A DNA stretch of 64,000 bases from Bacteroidota bacterium (GCA_023251455.1 JAHEYT010000033.1:50323-114322), one strand, 5' to 3'; positions 24,490-33,752 are shown, counted from the stretch's first letter. Translations and numbers: made by a program. Notes: generated by a model not told the origin, from the sequence alone.

Positions 24490-26817
24490 CTAAATTCCAA
24501 CACCTTCCATTGATTTTTCGAGTTCGTCGGCTTGTTGAATAAATTGATCAACGGTCAGTTCTCTGTAATAAATCAAACCGTGGGTAGCTCTTACCAGCGG
24601 TTTTTCGTGCTGGTAGAAAAAGTTTTTGCCTAGCAAAAGCTGAATTTGTTTCAACTGTTCAACCCAAACACGCTGAGTGAGAGAGCTGAATTTCCCGTCG
24701 AGCTGATAACTGGGGAACGATGCATTGACCTGACTCAGGTAGCTTTGTGTAAACGATGAGTCGAGTATCGACAATGCATTTAGCGAAACCGGTACGATAA
24801 CTTCGGTGTCGGCAGGATGAAAACGGAACCAAACATTCCGGTATCCAACCACCCTGAGTTTCGACAAGTCTTCTTCTTTTCTCCATTCCTTCACAGCAGC
24901 TGCAATGGCCTTCAAAACTTTGTAATGGGTATCGGGGCCGCTGCCTTCCGGATCCATGGCCAAACTGATTACGGTTGGTTTATATTTCCTCAATTCTTCC
25001 AGAATAGGCAATACGTCGCGTTGGTTGTCAGGCTGTTCGGTAAAAGTATCTCCCTGATAGAATCCAAGCCGCAAATGATGTACATTTTTGACCAAAACGC
25101 CAAAGTGTGCCCAAACCAACTCTTCTTCCATCTCACGAATCATACCCTTCAGCTTCTGTATTTTAGGTGGATTTTTACTTCCATCGTAACTGTTCCGGAG
25201 AACATCTAAAATTTCAATAATGCTTGAAATCAGCTGTTCTTCATTTTTAACATCCCAAATTTCGACAATGGCACGAACCACGCGGTGACAAACCCCACGC
25301 CGCTTTTCGGCTTCATCGTTAGCCGCTACACTATCCAGGTAGTGGTAAATGTCTTTGTCCCATTTACCTTTATAACCATCTTCAAAGAAGTCAGGAAATT
25401 TTATCATTTCAATTTTTCCGTCGCTGATCAGGCTAAGTGTATCGTTCATCAAATCAACTACGTATTGATTGATGACCGCCGTAAATCCTGAGGTCAAAAC
25501 TGAAAAATGGAATTCGTTGCTGGCATCGCGTAATTGCCTACTGATTGGCGGCATAATGCCCAGCATAATGTCGTCGTGATGAGGGCCGGTATGATAAAAA
25601 ACCTGATTCGACTCACGTTCCATTCCTTTGTTGAATTTGGCCGTTATCGAATCAATTACTGATTGCACGGTTCCCTCATTCAGGTTCGGAATTAAACGAC
25701 AATATCTGTCAGCCTTCAGGTCTTCAACGGTGATACGGTGGCCAAATTTATTGATCTTCGGACAAAGATCGATTATCGCACGTTCTGTCTTCTGATGAGT
25801 CCATTCACCAGTTTGGTAATACTGGTCAATGCTATCGTTAAGCTTAACCGCAGCTCCGTTGGTAAGGTAAAAGCGCGCATTTGGTAATTTGTGCAAACAA
25901 CTTGCCGGATATTGATTTGATGGCGCATTTTCAAGCGCATCTTTAATTACATCGGCTTTGGCTTCACCGGCGGCAAACACGAGTGCAACCGAATCGGGAT
26001 TGTAAGTAATGGTTTCGAGGCCAACGGTAATCACCAAACGGGTGCGCGAAACTTCAATTCCGCCCAAATCGCCAGCAGCAACGGCTTGTGTTTCGAAGTT
26101 GGTTGCAGTTAAACGTGTGGTCGAGTGATGATCGGTTCCTCGGGTATTAAAGGCAATATGACCATCAGGGCCAATGCTCGCCAGAAAAAATCCGATACCT
26201 CCCAAATTGCGTATTTTTTGTTCGTATTCCGAACACCAGTTGTCAATATTGAAGATTGATTTTTGCTGTAATCGCTCCAAAGGCGATTTAGCTTCCCGGA
26301 ATCGCAACGACAAATCAATTTTCAAGTCAGGGAAAATCTCGTTGTACAATTTTCCTTCGGCAAGCATAATATCATCCGAATTAATAAGCAGCGCTTTGCT
26401 GGCGTCGAGGCCAAAACCTTTGATGTAATAGTTCTCGATGTAATTGTAAAAGCTGTTGTGCTGTTTCGATGCGATCGGATAAAATTCGTCCATCTGAACA
26501 AAGTGAAGTCCGCTCAGACTGGGTTTCTTCACACCTGCGAGACCATATGCAGTCAAAAGATCCTGACCTTTTTTGTTGTCCCAGTTTTCAAGAAAAAAAT
26601 GCGTGTATTTAATAAAGTATTCGGAAGTTTTTCCTGTTGGAAGGCTGATTACGCCATTGGGGTTTTGGGATACCCATTCCAGAAAACGAAGGGAAGCAAG
26701 CATCCCCAATTTAGGAAAATTTTCAACGGTAATGTAAGGCATTTGGGTACTCATCTGATCAATACCTGCCTGTTGAAGGAAAACTTTTTCAACCGGACTG
26801 AATTCTTTTGTTGTCAT
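24490..26817 (-). CDS. nagB: Glucosamine-6-phosphate deaminase fused to PIG-L-like domain
   Basis: A 775-residue two-domain protein. Residues about 25-330 are a NagB-type deaminase/isomerase (glucosamine-6-phosphate to fructose-6-phosphate plus ammonia) with LPTGKTSEYF (phosphate loop), Asp110 in QMDEF and GPDGHIAFN (216-224, His220). Residues about 400-775 are a PIG-L/LmbE-like domain with PHHDD at 412-416 and a second metal motif in DPEGSGPDTHYK; relatives remove N-acetyl groups from sugars. Together the two halves could deacetylate and then deaminate amino sugars, which is an inference. The frame is open 40 codons further upstream, but that part overlaps the ROK repressor gene and is not NagB-like, so the start is placed at MTTKEFSPVEKV. 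Confidence 0.88.
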   Translation of the reverse strand: MTTKEFSPVEKVFLQQAGIDQMSTQMPYITVENFPKLGMLASLRFLEWVSQNPNGVISLPTGKTSEYFIKYTHFFLENWDNKKGQDLLTAYGLAGVKKPSLSGLHFVQMDEFYPIASKQHNSFYNYIENYYIKGFGLDASKALLINSDDIMLAEGKLYNEIFPDLKIDLSLRFREAKSPLERLQQKSIFNIDNWCSEYEQKIRNLGGIGFFLASIGPDGHIAFNTRGTDHHSTTRLTATNFETQAVAAGDLGGIEVSRTRLVITVGLETITYNPDSVALVFAAGEAKADVIKDALENAPSNQYPASCLHKLPNARFYLTNGAAVKLNDSIDQYYQTGEWTHQKTERAIIDLCPKINKFGHRITVEDLKADRYCRLIPNLNEGTVQSVIDSITAKFNKGMERESNQVFYHTGPHHDDIMLGIMPPISRQLRDASNEFHFSVLTSGFTAVINQYVVDLMNDTLSLISDGKIEMIKFPDFFEDGYKGKWDKDIYHYLDSVAANDEAEKRRGVCHRVVRAIVEIWDVKNEEQLISSIIEILDVLRNSYDGSKNPPKIQKLKGMIREMEEELVWAHFGVLVKNVHHLRLGFYQGDTFTEQPDNQRDVLPILEELRKYKPTVISLAMDPEGSGPDTHYKVLKAIAAAVKEWRKEEDLSKLRVVGYRNVWFRFHPADTEVIVPVSLNALSILDSSFTQSYLSQVNASFPSYQLDGKFSSLTQRVWVEQLKQIQLLLGKNFFYQHEKPLVRATHGLIYYRELTVDQFIQQADELEKSMEGVGI

Positions 26818-26893
26818 TGTTATGCGTTTTGAAGGATTAAACTGGTTGTTGTAACAGTAACCATTAAACCCTGATTTGAGTTTATTACAGATG

Positions 26894-28120
26894 TTACTTT
26901 TTATCGAGAACATGCTCCAGAAATAATGCAGCCACACCTTGTATACCTGCCTGGCTCCCTAATTCTGAAACTTTTATTTCAATTTCATTGCCCAATTCAG
27001 GAATACAGAAAATCTGGATAGACTGTTGTATGGGTGGTAGAATAAACGGATTGGCTTCCGACATTTGCCCTCCAAGGATAATTAATTCAGGATTAAAAAT
27101 CTGGATGAGGTAAGCAAGTCCCTTCCCAAGCGAATGCCCGACATTGGCCAGGATTGAGATTGAATACTGATCGCCTAAAGTTGCAGCCTGGATGACTTTT
27201 TTGATTTCATTGTTTTCCTGACCGATGTCTTTTAATTCACTAAGGAACGACGAACGTCCGGTTTCCAGACCTTCTTTGGCCATGCGGGCAATGGCAGTTC
27301 CCGATGCAATGGTTTCCAGACAACCTTGTTTGCCACATCGGCACAACAATCCGTTGTCGACCATCGGTAAATGGCCAAACTCTCCGGCAAATCCATCGCG
27401 TCCTTTGTACAACTTCCCATTGACGATAATCCCGAGGCCAATCCCCCAATCGAGGTAAATAGCCAGTACATTTTGTCGGGCATGAGCCAATCCAAACCGA
27501 AGTTCGGCAAATGCCCGTGCTTTGGCGTCATTTTCTATCAGAACTTCCATTCCGAATTTTTTGCTGAAAATGGCAGCAACCGGTTGGTCGGAAACCATGT
27601 ACGTTTTATTTATACCCGTTTCTGAATCAACCATACCGGGCATTTCAATCCCAATGCCCAATATTTTTTCTCTTGGGATCTGCTTTTCGCGGATCACGTT
27701 TTCAGTAAAAAAAACAATTGGGTCGATGACGGAAGTTCCGTGCGAAATGGTCAATGTTAAGATTTGATCATCGGTAATCTTCTGGTTTTTTGCGTTGAAA
27801 ATGGAAACCGAAGTTTTGTATATATTGATTGAAATTCCAATAATGTAAAAAGCATCCTCTTTGTTGCCATACAGATTTGGTCGTCGTCCGCCACTCGAAT
27901 TACCTTGTCCGAGCTCTTCAACGAGACCTTCTACTTTCAACTCGTTGAGCAGACTGATTATTTTTGGAGTACTGAGTTTGACAAACTGGCCAAGATCAGT
28001 GTTGGTCATGGCTCCATACAAAAATAAGTTCTTGATTATCTTTCGTTTCTGAAAATTATTTTTCAGTTCCACAACATTCATGTCGCTTTCTTCATCCTGA
28101 TTTATCGGTGAAAAGGTCAT
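26894..28120 (-). CDS. ROK family transcriptional repressor (NagC-like)
   Basis: A 408-residue regulator. Residues about 20-85 form a winged helix (RKIIKNLFLYGAMTNTDLGQFVKLSTPKIISLLNELKVEGLVEELG). The ROK sugar-binding fold follows, with IENDAKARAFAELRFG, LDWGIGLGIIVNG and an intact zinc knuckle LCRCGKQGCLE (about 261-271). It precedes the amino-sugar enzyme gene by 76 bp in the same direction and probably controls that operon in response to an amino-sugar phosphate or free sugar. The ATG at 28120 is used; a second ATG 13 codons on (28081) has a better purine-rich upstream site and is possible. A perfect 15-bp palindrome overlaps its leader and could be its own operator. Confidence 0.88.
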   Translation of the reverse strand: MTFSPINQDEESDMNVVELKNNFQKRKIIKNLFLYGAMTNTDLGQFVKLSTPKIISLLNELKVEGLVEELGQGNSSGGRRPNLYGNKEDAFYIIGISINIYKTSVSIFNAKNQKITDDQILTLTISHGTSVIDPIVFFTENVIREKQIPREKILGIGIEMPGMVDSETGINKTYMVSDQPVAAIFSKKFGMEVLIENDAKARAFAELRFGLAHARQNVLAIYLDWGIGLGIIVNGKLYKGRDGFAGEFGHLPMVDNGLLCRCGKQGCLETIASGTAIARMAKEGLETGRSSFLSELKDIGQENNEIKKVIQAATLGDQYSISILANVGHSLGKGLAYLIQIFNPELIILGGQMSEANPFILPPIQQSIQIFCIPELGNEIEIKVSELGSQAGIQGVAALFLEHVLDKK

Positions 28121-28121
28121 A

Positions 28122-28136
28122 GTATAAAGTTTATAC
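28122..28136. promoter_or_regulatory. 15-bp perfect palindrome, candidate operator of the ROK repressor
   Basis: GTATAAA-G-TTTATAC lies between the predicted transcription start (about 28145) and the ATG at 28120. The position just downstream of a promoter, next to a repressor gene, suggests autoregulation. No second copy was noticed by eye upstream of the neighbouring genes. Confidence 0.5.
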
Positions 28137-28151
28137 CTGTTTAAGTCAGTA

Positions 28152-28181
28152 CAAATGTATTTTATTTATTTTTGAATTCAA
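28152..28181 (-). promoter_or_regulatory. Bacteroidota-type promoter of the ROK repressor operon
   Basis: On the minus strand, TTG (28179-28181), a 19-nt spacer, then TACATTTG (28152-28159): a full match to the phylum consensus. It is expected to drive the repressor and probably the NagB/PIG-L, kinase and oxidoreductase genes downstream. Confidence 0.7.
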
Positions 28182-28334
28182 GCACAACTTTCATTAAATA
28201 TTTAAAAAGTTTTAATGTTTTTATGTGTCTGTATAAGTGAAGCGAAGTGAACAGAATTTAAAAAATTGAAATTGGGAATTGAGGGAGCCAATTAGATAAT
28301 TTATTTGAGTAGTAATTACTGGCTTTTACTAAAA

Positions 28335-28447
28335 AATGAAAAGCGGTGGCGACCACCGCTTTTCACTAAACAAACAACTAAAATTACCTTACGAACTTTG
28401 CTTTTCACAAAAAAACCAATCAACCCAAAAAAGTTCAAAAAATTAGA
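28335..28447 (-). ncRNA. Candidate short non-coding transcript or terminated leader
   Basis: The 460-bp gap 28121-28580 holds, on the minus strand, TAACTTTG at 28452-28459 (a -7 element with a poor -33) and, about 90 nt further on, a 12-bp perfect hairpin (28338-28349 with 28353-28364, loop of 3) followed by ATTTTTT. The hairpin at least terminates the NagX-like gene. Together with the -7 element it could bound a transcript of about 110 nt. Before the hairpin runs a G/T-rich stretch (TTTTAGTTGTTTGTTTAGT) like the one before the hairpin at 57955-57980. No open frame of note. The terminator is well supported; the separate RNA is tentative. Confidence 0.35.
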
Positions 28448-28580
28448 TTTGCAAAGTTAATGGTGAATACGCTAAGCGTTCCATCATTGTTACATTATTG
28501 GTTTGAATTAACAATTATTAGCAGACGAATATTAGGGTTTTCGATTTGAATTTATTTGATGTCGCCTGATTTTTGAATCT

Positions 28581-29699
28581 TTAAATACGGAAAAAAATCT
28601 TCCTTCGATACAACCAGTAACAAAGACCCCATTCTGCAGCTAATATGGCAAGGCAGGTAAATAGATTCAGTACAAATTCAGAAGCGCCAGCCCATTGAAG
28701 CATACCTTTTGAAAAAATAGCAACAAAGTCGTTGAGCCACTGACCCCCAACTGTTTGGAAGAAAATGTAAATGAAGATGGAATTTGTACCGACAACAGTA
28801 AATATGAAGATCCAGTTTTTGTAGCCTTTGATATCAATCAACCAGTAGCTAATTGCTAAACCGATTAGTGCCCAGCCTCCGGAAGTGAAAACAAATGCAG
28901 AAGTTGCAATTCGTTTGATAATCGGGGTAATCCCTGTCAGATCGAGACCGAACCCAATAAACAAAGAAATGCCACCCATAATCAAGAGAGTTTTGAACTT
29001 GCATTTTTGGCTAACATCCTTGATCAGTAACTGACCAGCTAATACTCCCCAAATGGTATGCGCTGCTGTTGGAATGCAGTTGATTGCGACCCATCCTCCT
29101 CCATTATTAAGCTTACCCATTAAAATCAGATCCATCCAGCTTCCAAAGTTCTTGTCGATTACCCAAGGCTGATTGAATCCATCAATCGGAAAATGACGGT
29201 AAATTAAGTCGGTTATCAGCAAAAGCAAAAGTGAAACAGCCAGTTGCAGCTTAATCGGATATTTCATCAGGAAGTAAGCAATGGGTATCGTAACCGAAAG
29301 TTGCGAGAGTACTCCCCAAAGTTCCCAAACCAGTTTATTACTGTACCCGCATTGAAGGCCCACGCCAAAAGCCAGTAGAATAAAGGAACGCTGAATAATA
29401 TGACGGGTTATGGTACTGCGGGATTCGCCTTTCGAAATTCGGTTCCGGTACGAAAAAGGCATTGCTACACCAACAATAAACATGAAAAATGGCTGAATTA
29501 AGTCCCAAAACCGAAGTCCGTGCCAGGGATGATGCTCAAATTGCATAAAGAAATGCTCCAGAAAAGTACCACGAATCGGATCCTGAACCAAAGTCCACCA
29601 AAGTCCGGTTCCTTCGGCAACGAGTAAAAACATAGTCAACCCACGAAAAAAGTCGAGAGAAAGCAAACGCGAGGAAGAATTTTCGGGGGATTTTTGCAT
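28581..29699 (-). CDS. NagX/HGSNAT-like membrane acyltransferase
   Basis: A 372-residue polytopic membrane protein with about ten hydrophobic segments. The start RLLSLDFFRGLTMFLLV, then WDLIQPFFMFIVGVAMPFSYRNR, and later VGTNSIFIYIFF are the signatures of the bacterial relatives of heparan-alpha-glucosaminide N-acetyltransferase. His residues before the second motif (EHHPWHGLRFWD) correspond to the region that holds the active-site His in the human enzyme. In sugar-using Bacteroidota these proteins often lie next to amino-sugar genes, as here, and are thought to move acetyl groups across the membrane onto glucosamine. Function is inferred. A -7 element TACATTTG (29727-29734) lies upstream without a good -33. 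Confidence 0.8.
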   Translation of the reverse strand: MQKSPENSSSRLLSLDFFRGLTMFLLVAEGTGLWWTLVQDPIRGTFLEHFFMQFEHHPWHGLRFWDLIQPFFMFIVGVAMPFSYRNRISKGESRSTITRHIIQRSFILLAFGVGLQCGYSNKLVWELWGVLSQLSVTIPIAYFLMKYPIKLQLAVSLLLLLITDLIYRHFPIDGFNQPWVIDKNFGSWMDLILMGKLNNGGGWVAINCIPTAAHTIWGVLAGQLLIKDVSQKCKFKTLLIMGGISLFIGFGLDLTGITPIIKRIATSAFVFTSGGWALIGLAISYWLIDIKGYKNWIFIFTVVGTNSIFIYIFFQTVGGQWLNDFVAIFSKGMLQWAGASEFVLNLFTCLAILAAEWGLCYWLYRRKIFFRI

Positions 29700-29809
29700 T
29701 ATTGGGTAACGGTGTTAGTTAGTACTCAAATGTAGTTAAATCATCTTTCCGAAGAGGTTTTCGACAAATGAAAGTTCAATGTTAAAGAACAATCAGAAAT
29801 GGATACAAA

Positions 29810-29844
29810 AAACAATCCCTGCTACATTATAGCAAGGATTGTTT
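29810..29844 (-). terminator. Rho-independent terminator of the GH42 gene
   Basis: A 14-bp stem (29810-29823 with 29831-29844, one G-U pair) and a 7-nt loop. On the minus strand it is followed by TTTTTTG. It sits about 20 bp past the GH42 stop codon. Confidence 0.8.
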
Positions 29845-29862
29845 GGAGACTGGCGTGTCAGC

Positions 29863-31956
29863 CTAATTTTCTTCTATAATCAACACGTCCCAAGGACCGA
29901 TTTCGAGCGATGCTCCTGAGGCTACAGCTTTTCCGGCGGTCAGTTCGCTTCCGGCTTTGTGCGGATAAATCAGGCTTGATTTTTGCGAAGCATAGTTGTA
30001 GTAATAATGTACCTTCTTTCCTGCATCGTTCACTCCGCTTTTGGTTACAATTGGCCAATGTAAATCCTGATCACCAGTTTTAATCCCGGCACGTTCCATT
30101 TCCTGAAGAATCAGTTTTTCCTGAATGAGGTCTGAAACCCCTGTTCCTTCATATAGCAAAGTGCCCTTCCCGAAATTATTAATTGTAATTGCCGGATATT
30201 TTCCGAAGTATTGATGATCGTAAAAAGCCAACGGTTTAGCTGTCTCCGGAATCAGGTATTCTCCCCAGTCGTACACTTTGTTTGCGGCTTCGTCGACTTT
30301 AAACGGATTGTCTTTCAGGCTTAATTCCTTAAAATTGGTAAATTCCTGATAATAAAAACCACACGCTTTGCGCAGTGGACCAGGAGCGAGCATTGGGCGA
30401 ACCATCGAATTTTCGTCGCAGAAACCGCTCTTGAACTGCATGATTACGTGACCGCCATTTTCAACATACTTGCTTATTTTATTAAGCAAATCGTCACTGG
30501 CAATGTATAAAGCCGGAATAATGACCAAATCGTAATTCTCAAACTGGGCATTTTCAGGAAAGATAAAATCTACTCCTACGTTATTTCTGAAGAGGACTTT
30601 GTGAAACTGACCCACCAATTCGTTGCGGTAAATATTGGATGAACCACCCCACATATCTGCTTTTCCGTTCTTGAAAGGCATCACATTCAAAGCTGCATTG
30701 GCATCGTGACTGAATAAAATAGCTACTTTATTCGTGATTTTGAGATTCACCAGTTTTTTGCCAAACTGTTGAAGTTCGTGGGCTGTTTTCGAATATTCGG
30801 CATAGGCGCGATTAGGTTGCAGGTCGTGCGAAAGAACTCCTTTCCAATAAGTTTCCTGACCGTAATGAATCGAATGCCAGTGCCAGTATTCGACCATGTT
30901 GGCACCCGAGCCCATGTGCGCGTATACATTCTGGCGAAGTTGACCCTCGTAAGGAGGCAATTGCGATTTCGAATCCCAACCAATGGTTTGTGCGTTGGTT
31001 TCGGTAATCAGGTAGTTTTTCAATTTTACTGAACGAAAAAAGTCGCCGGCAAAAGCAATTTCATCGCCAGTTAAATTGTCCTGCGATCCGTGGTAAACGT
31101 TCACCGCCATAATGTCCATCTTTTTCGCGCTTGCAATTTGGTCAATATCCTGAACCGATGGCATAAAACAATGCATGATAAATTGATCGGGACGACGATA
31201 TTCGGCAACAATTTCCGACTGCCAGGTCAGGTAATCGGCAACCGATTTGCGCTTGAACCGCTCCCATTCCAGCTTGTACGCGGTATTGGTCACACCGTCT
31301 TTTACCGGAAACTCATCCCAGTCATTCATGGTCATTCCCCAATAATTCAAGCCCCAGATTTTATTCAGATTTTCAGTAGTGCCGAATTTTTTTTTCAGAT
31401 AATCGATAAAGCTAATGTGATAATCGTAGTTGTTTACGCCATACGAAGTGGTTTCATTATCGACCTGATACCCAATAATGGCCGGGTGTTTGGCGTAATG
31501 TTCCATCATTTTCCGTATCACCCGTTCAGAATAAAACAGGAAAGTTGGGTTGGTGATATCCATGTTCTGGCGGATTCCGTAATACGCTTTTTGTCCTTTT
31601 TCGTAATCAACCAACACCTCCGGATGTTTGTGCCACAACCATGCCGGCATCGAATAGGTAGGAGTTCCTAAAATTACTTTAATTCCATTCGCATGAAGTC
31701 CGTCAATGATTCGATCCATCCATGCAAATTCGAATTCACCCTCGCGCGGCTCGAACAAACTCCAGGTCGATTCGCCTAGCCGAACTACCGACATTCCCGA
31801 TTCCTTCATTAGTTTCAGGTCTTCAGCCAAACGGTCGGTAGGCATATATTCCTGGTAATAAGCTGCTCCATAAAGCACATTTTCCATTTTTTGGACTTGT
31901 GCTGAAAGAGTTACGGCGAAAGTCAGGAGTAAAAAAAGCAGAAAGAGATTTTTCAT
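29863..31956 (-). CDS. Secreted GH42-family beta-galactosidase-like hydrolase
   Basis: A 697-residue enzyme beginning with a signal peptide (MKNLFLLFLLLTFAVTLSAQ); the frame is open 23 codons earlier but that part is not signal-like, so the start was moved. The TIM barrel carries the GH42 hallmarks: GESTWSLFEPREGEFEFAW (61-79), acid/base Glu168 in GYQVDNE, and nucleophile Glu319 in LITETNAQTIGW. A trimerisation-type domain (about 400-600) contains FKNGKADMWGG and LVIIPALYIASDD, and a C-terminal beta domain ends VLIIEEN. The likely role is release of terminal galactose or a related sugar in the periplasm. A -7 element TATATTTG at 31988-31995 lies upstream. No SusC/SusD genes are near, so it probably serves the neighbouring amino-sugar group or acts alone. 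Confidence 0.88.
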   Translation of the reverse strand: MKNLFLLFLLLTFAVTLSAQVQKMENVLYGAAYYQEYMPTDRLAEDLKLMKESGMSVVRLGESTWSLFEPREGEFEFAWMDRIIDGLHANGIKVILGTPTYSMPAWLWHKHPEVLVDYEKGQKAYYGIRQNMDITNPTFLFYSERVIRKMMEHYAKHPAIIGYQVDNETTSYGVNNYDYHISFIDYLKKKFGTTENLNKIWGLNYWGMTMNDWDEFPVKDGVTNTAYKLEWERFKRKSVADYLTWQSEIVAEYRRPDQFIMHCFMPSVQDIDQIASAKKMDIMAVNVYHGSQDNLTGDEIAFAGDFFRSVKLKNYLITETNAQTIGWDSKSQLPPYEGQLRQNVYAHMGSGANMVEYWHWHSIHYGQETYWKGVLSHDLQPNRAYAEYSKTAHELQQFGKKLVNLKITNKVAILFSHDANAALNVMPFKNGKADMWGGSSNIYRNELVGQFHKVLFRNNVGVDFIFPENAQFENYDLVIIPALYIASDDLLNKISKYVENGGHVIMQFKSGFCDENSMVRPMLAPGPLRKACGFYYQEFTNFKELSLKDNPFKVDEAANKVYDWGEYLIPETAKPLAFYDHQYFGKYPAITINNFGKGTLLYEGTGVSDLIQEKLILQEMERAGIKTGDQDLHWPIVTKSGVNDAGKKVHYYYNYASQKSSLIYPHKAGSELTAGKAVASGASLEIGPWDVLIIEEN

Positions 31957-32076
31957 GATCGAATAGTTTAAGTTAGTCAGAGCAACACAAATATAGTTAT
32001 TAGACGTTAAACGTGCACCGAACACTTATTCAAAGAGGTAATTATTTGGTATATCAAAAACAGAAAACGATGCGAT

Positions 32077-32112
32077 AAAAAAATCCGACCCCGGAAATTT
32101 CTCCGAAGCCGG
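32077..32112 (-). terminator. Rho-independent terminator of the calycin-like lipoprotein gene
   Basis: On the minus strand, CCGGCTTCGGA pairs with TCCGGGGTCGG (11 bp including three G-U pairs) and is followed by ATTTTTTT. Located about 50 bp past the stop at 32164. Confidence 0.7.
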
Positions 32113-32163
32113 AACCAGTATTATTCGCAAAACCCGATTAATTCATTTGAAAAGTATTTCAGT

Positions 32164-32715
32164 TCACTTTGTATATGTCATCGTACCTTCTGCGTGCCAG
32201 CAGGAACCTTGCCCAACCATCTCCACTTCACCTGTTGCTCCTGCAAATTTACCAACGCCATCACGCATGTATACATTGCCAGTGAATGATCCATCCATTG
32301 GATTTGAGAATGATTTGGCATCATAAAAATAATAGTCTCCATTGGCTGCTGTAACTTTACCAGTAGTTTTCCAGATTATTCTATTCAGGTAAGGATCAAA
32401 CATTGCACTTTCAGCGGTCATCGCACTTTCTATCATTTGTAATTCGCCAGTTTGGGTTGCATGTCCACTTAACCAGCCACCATTTGGAAGATACATTTTT
32501 GATCCATCAGGAAGAGCAAAAGGAGTGGTGCCATCTAAAAGTGTCACAACCATAAAACCCAAATCAGGGTTTGGAGTAAAACAAAAATCAGCCTTCACCG
32601 GTACTGGCACTTTGGCTTTTTTCAGCATGAGGGTTTCATCCTGAACAAACTGGTCTTTGGTACAGGCTACAAGCATAATCATAAATAGCATGCAAAAGGA
32701 AATCAATGTTTTCAT
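32164..32715 (-). CDS. Putative lipoprotein with a beta-barrel (calycin-like) domain
   Basis: A 183-residue protein with a lipoprotein signal: hydrophobic MKTLISFCMLFMIMLVAC, with the lipobox Cys at residue 18. The mature part contains glycine-rich beta segments, notably GSFTGNVYMRDGVGKFAGATGEVEMVGQGS and EGTMTY. These resemble the repeated strands of small calycin or allene-oxide-cyclase-like barrels. No catalytic residues can be named. It is probably anchored in the outer or inner membrane facing the periplasm. Flanking genes give no clue, and it has its own terminator. Function unknown. Confidence 0.6.
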   Translation of the reverse strand: MKTLISFCMLFMIMLVACTKDQFVQDETLMLKKAKVPVPVKADFCFTPNPDLGFMVVTLLDGTTPFALPDGSKMYLPNGGWLSGHATQTGELQMIESAMTAESAMFDPYLNRIIWKTTGKVTAANGDYYFYDAKSFSNPMDGSFTGNVYMRDGVGKFAGATGEVEMVGQGSCWHAEGTMTYTK

Positions 32716-32932
32716 AGTCAGAATTTTTAGAGTGAATTGTTAAGATTTTACACAAATTTCCGACACTCCAGCGTAAGCTGTTGTGTTCTGAATCCCAAAC
32801 TATATTCTGTACGTTTCAATTTGGAGTTACACGCGAAATCTGGAGATGCAGGCGTGAATTAAAATGAAGTTTTCATGGCTTTGATCGCTTCTTCCAAAAT
32901 TTATTAGGCATCAAATATTTCTGATCTGTTGC

Positions 32933-33529
32933 TTACTTGTTAACTTTAAATGAATATTCCTTGCCTCCCGCCGACAAAATTACCTCGTAGGTTCCTTCGT
33001 CAAGTTTTGAAAGGTTCAATCCTTCGGATACATTAAATAGGTTGCCAAGCTCTTTAGAATACAGTAACTGTTTTCCCTTTAAAAAGTACAGTCGTACGTT
33101 TTCTCCGGAATAGTTAAGGTAGGTGCACCTTAGCATTTCATCTTTTAATCCGAAATATGGCATCATGAATGTCTTTTCCTTTCCTAATTTAATCCCATTG
33201 TCAGATTTCATAAATTTACGTTCCAAAGTTAATTCGTGACTAATTACTTTCATGTTATAGTTGCCATCGGGTAAGTCGTTTAAGTTGAATTCGACAAGAT
33301 TGTTATCAGAAGGTTCAACATTTTGATTGGTATATACAATAACTCCCCGGGAATTTGAAATTGAAATATTTAAATCGCTGTTATCTAGGGATGTAATTGA
33401 AAAAAGTACATTTTCAGAGGATACAGGAAGAACGTTTACCTTTAGATTTCCAGTAGCAAACAGGGTGTTTGCTGCCATCAGGAAGGCGAAGACCCAGGCG
33501 ATTTTTACCATTGTTTTCATTGTTTTCAT
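32933..33529 (-). CDS. Secreted beta-sandwich protein of unknown function
   Basis: A 198-residue protein with a signal peptide (KIAWVFAFLMAANTLFATG, cleavage about residue 27). Two short repeats follow, each reading like an immunoglobulin-type or secretion-tail module: ITSLDNSDLNISISNSRGVIVYTNQNV...LPDGNYNMKVIS and NYSGENVRLYFLKGKQLLYSKEL...LDEGTYEVILSAGGKEYSFKV. The phrases LPDGNYNMKV and LDEGTYEVIL resemble the end of type IX secretion sorting domains, but no catalytic cargo is present. The message is preceded by TACCTTTG at 33567-33574. Probably periplasmic or surface-exposed; function unknown. Confidence 0.6.
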   Translation of the reverse strand: MKTMKTMVKIAWVFAFLMAANTLFATGNLKVNVLPVSSENVLFSITSLDNSDLNISISNSRGVIVYTNQNVEPSDNNLVEFNLNDLPDGNYNMKVISHELTLERKFMKSDNGIKLGKEKTFMMPYFGLKDEMLRCTYLNYSGENVRLYFLKGKQLLYSKELGNLFNVSEGLNLSKLDEGTYEVILSAGGKEYSFKVNK

Positions 33530-33752
33530 TTTTTTGATGGATGTAAAAAATGAACTTTATATGTATCAAAGGTAAAGACATGCTCTGGAAAGCTTTTTGT
33601 TTAAAATCTCAATTAATTTTCTGATGTTCTCAATCTTCTCACTTTTTTTGTTGGATTTTGTGGTGGGAGCCTCTAAAAGAGCAGATATAAGTGCAAATAT
33701 TTTGCTCGGGATCTCGCTATTTTGCTGAAAATCTCAAATGCAGAAATGAAGC

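Noticed and set aside
26818..26937. Forty-residue N-terminal extension of the NagB/PIG-L protein
   Set aside because: It overlaps the 3' end of the ROK repressor gene, has no similarity to NagB, and a proper start (MTTKEFSP) follows.
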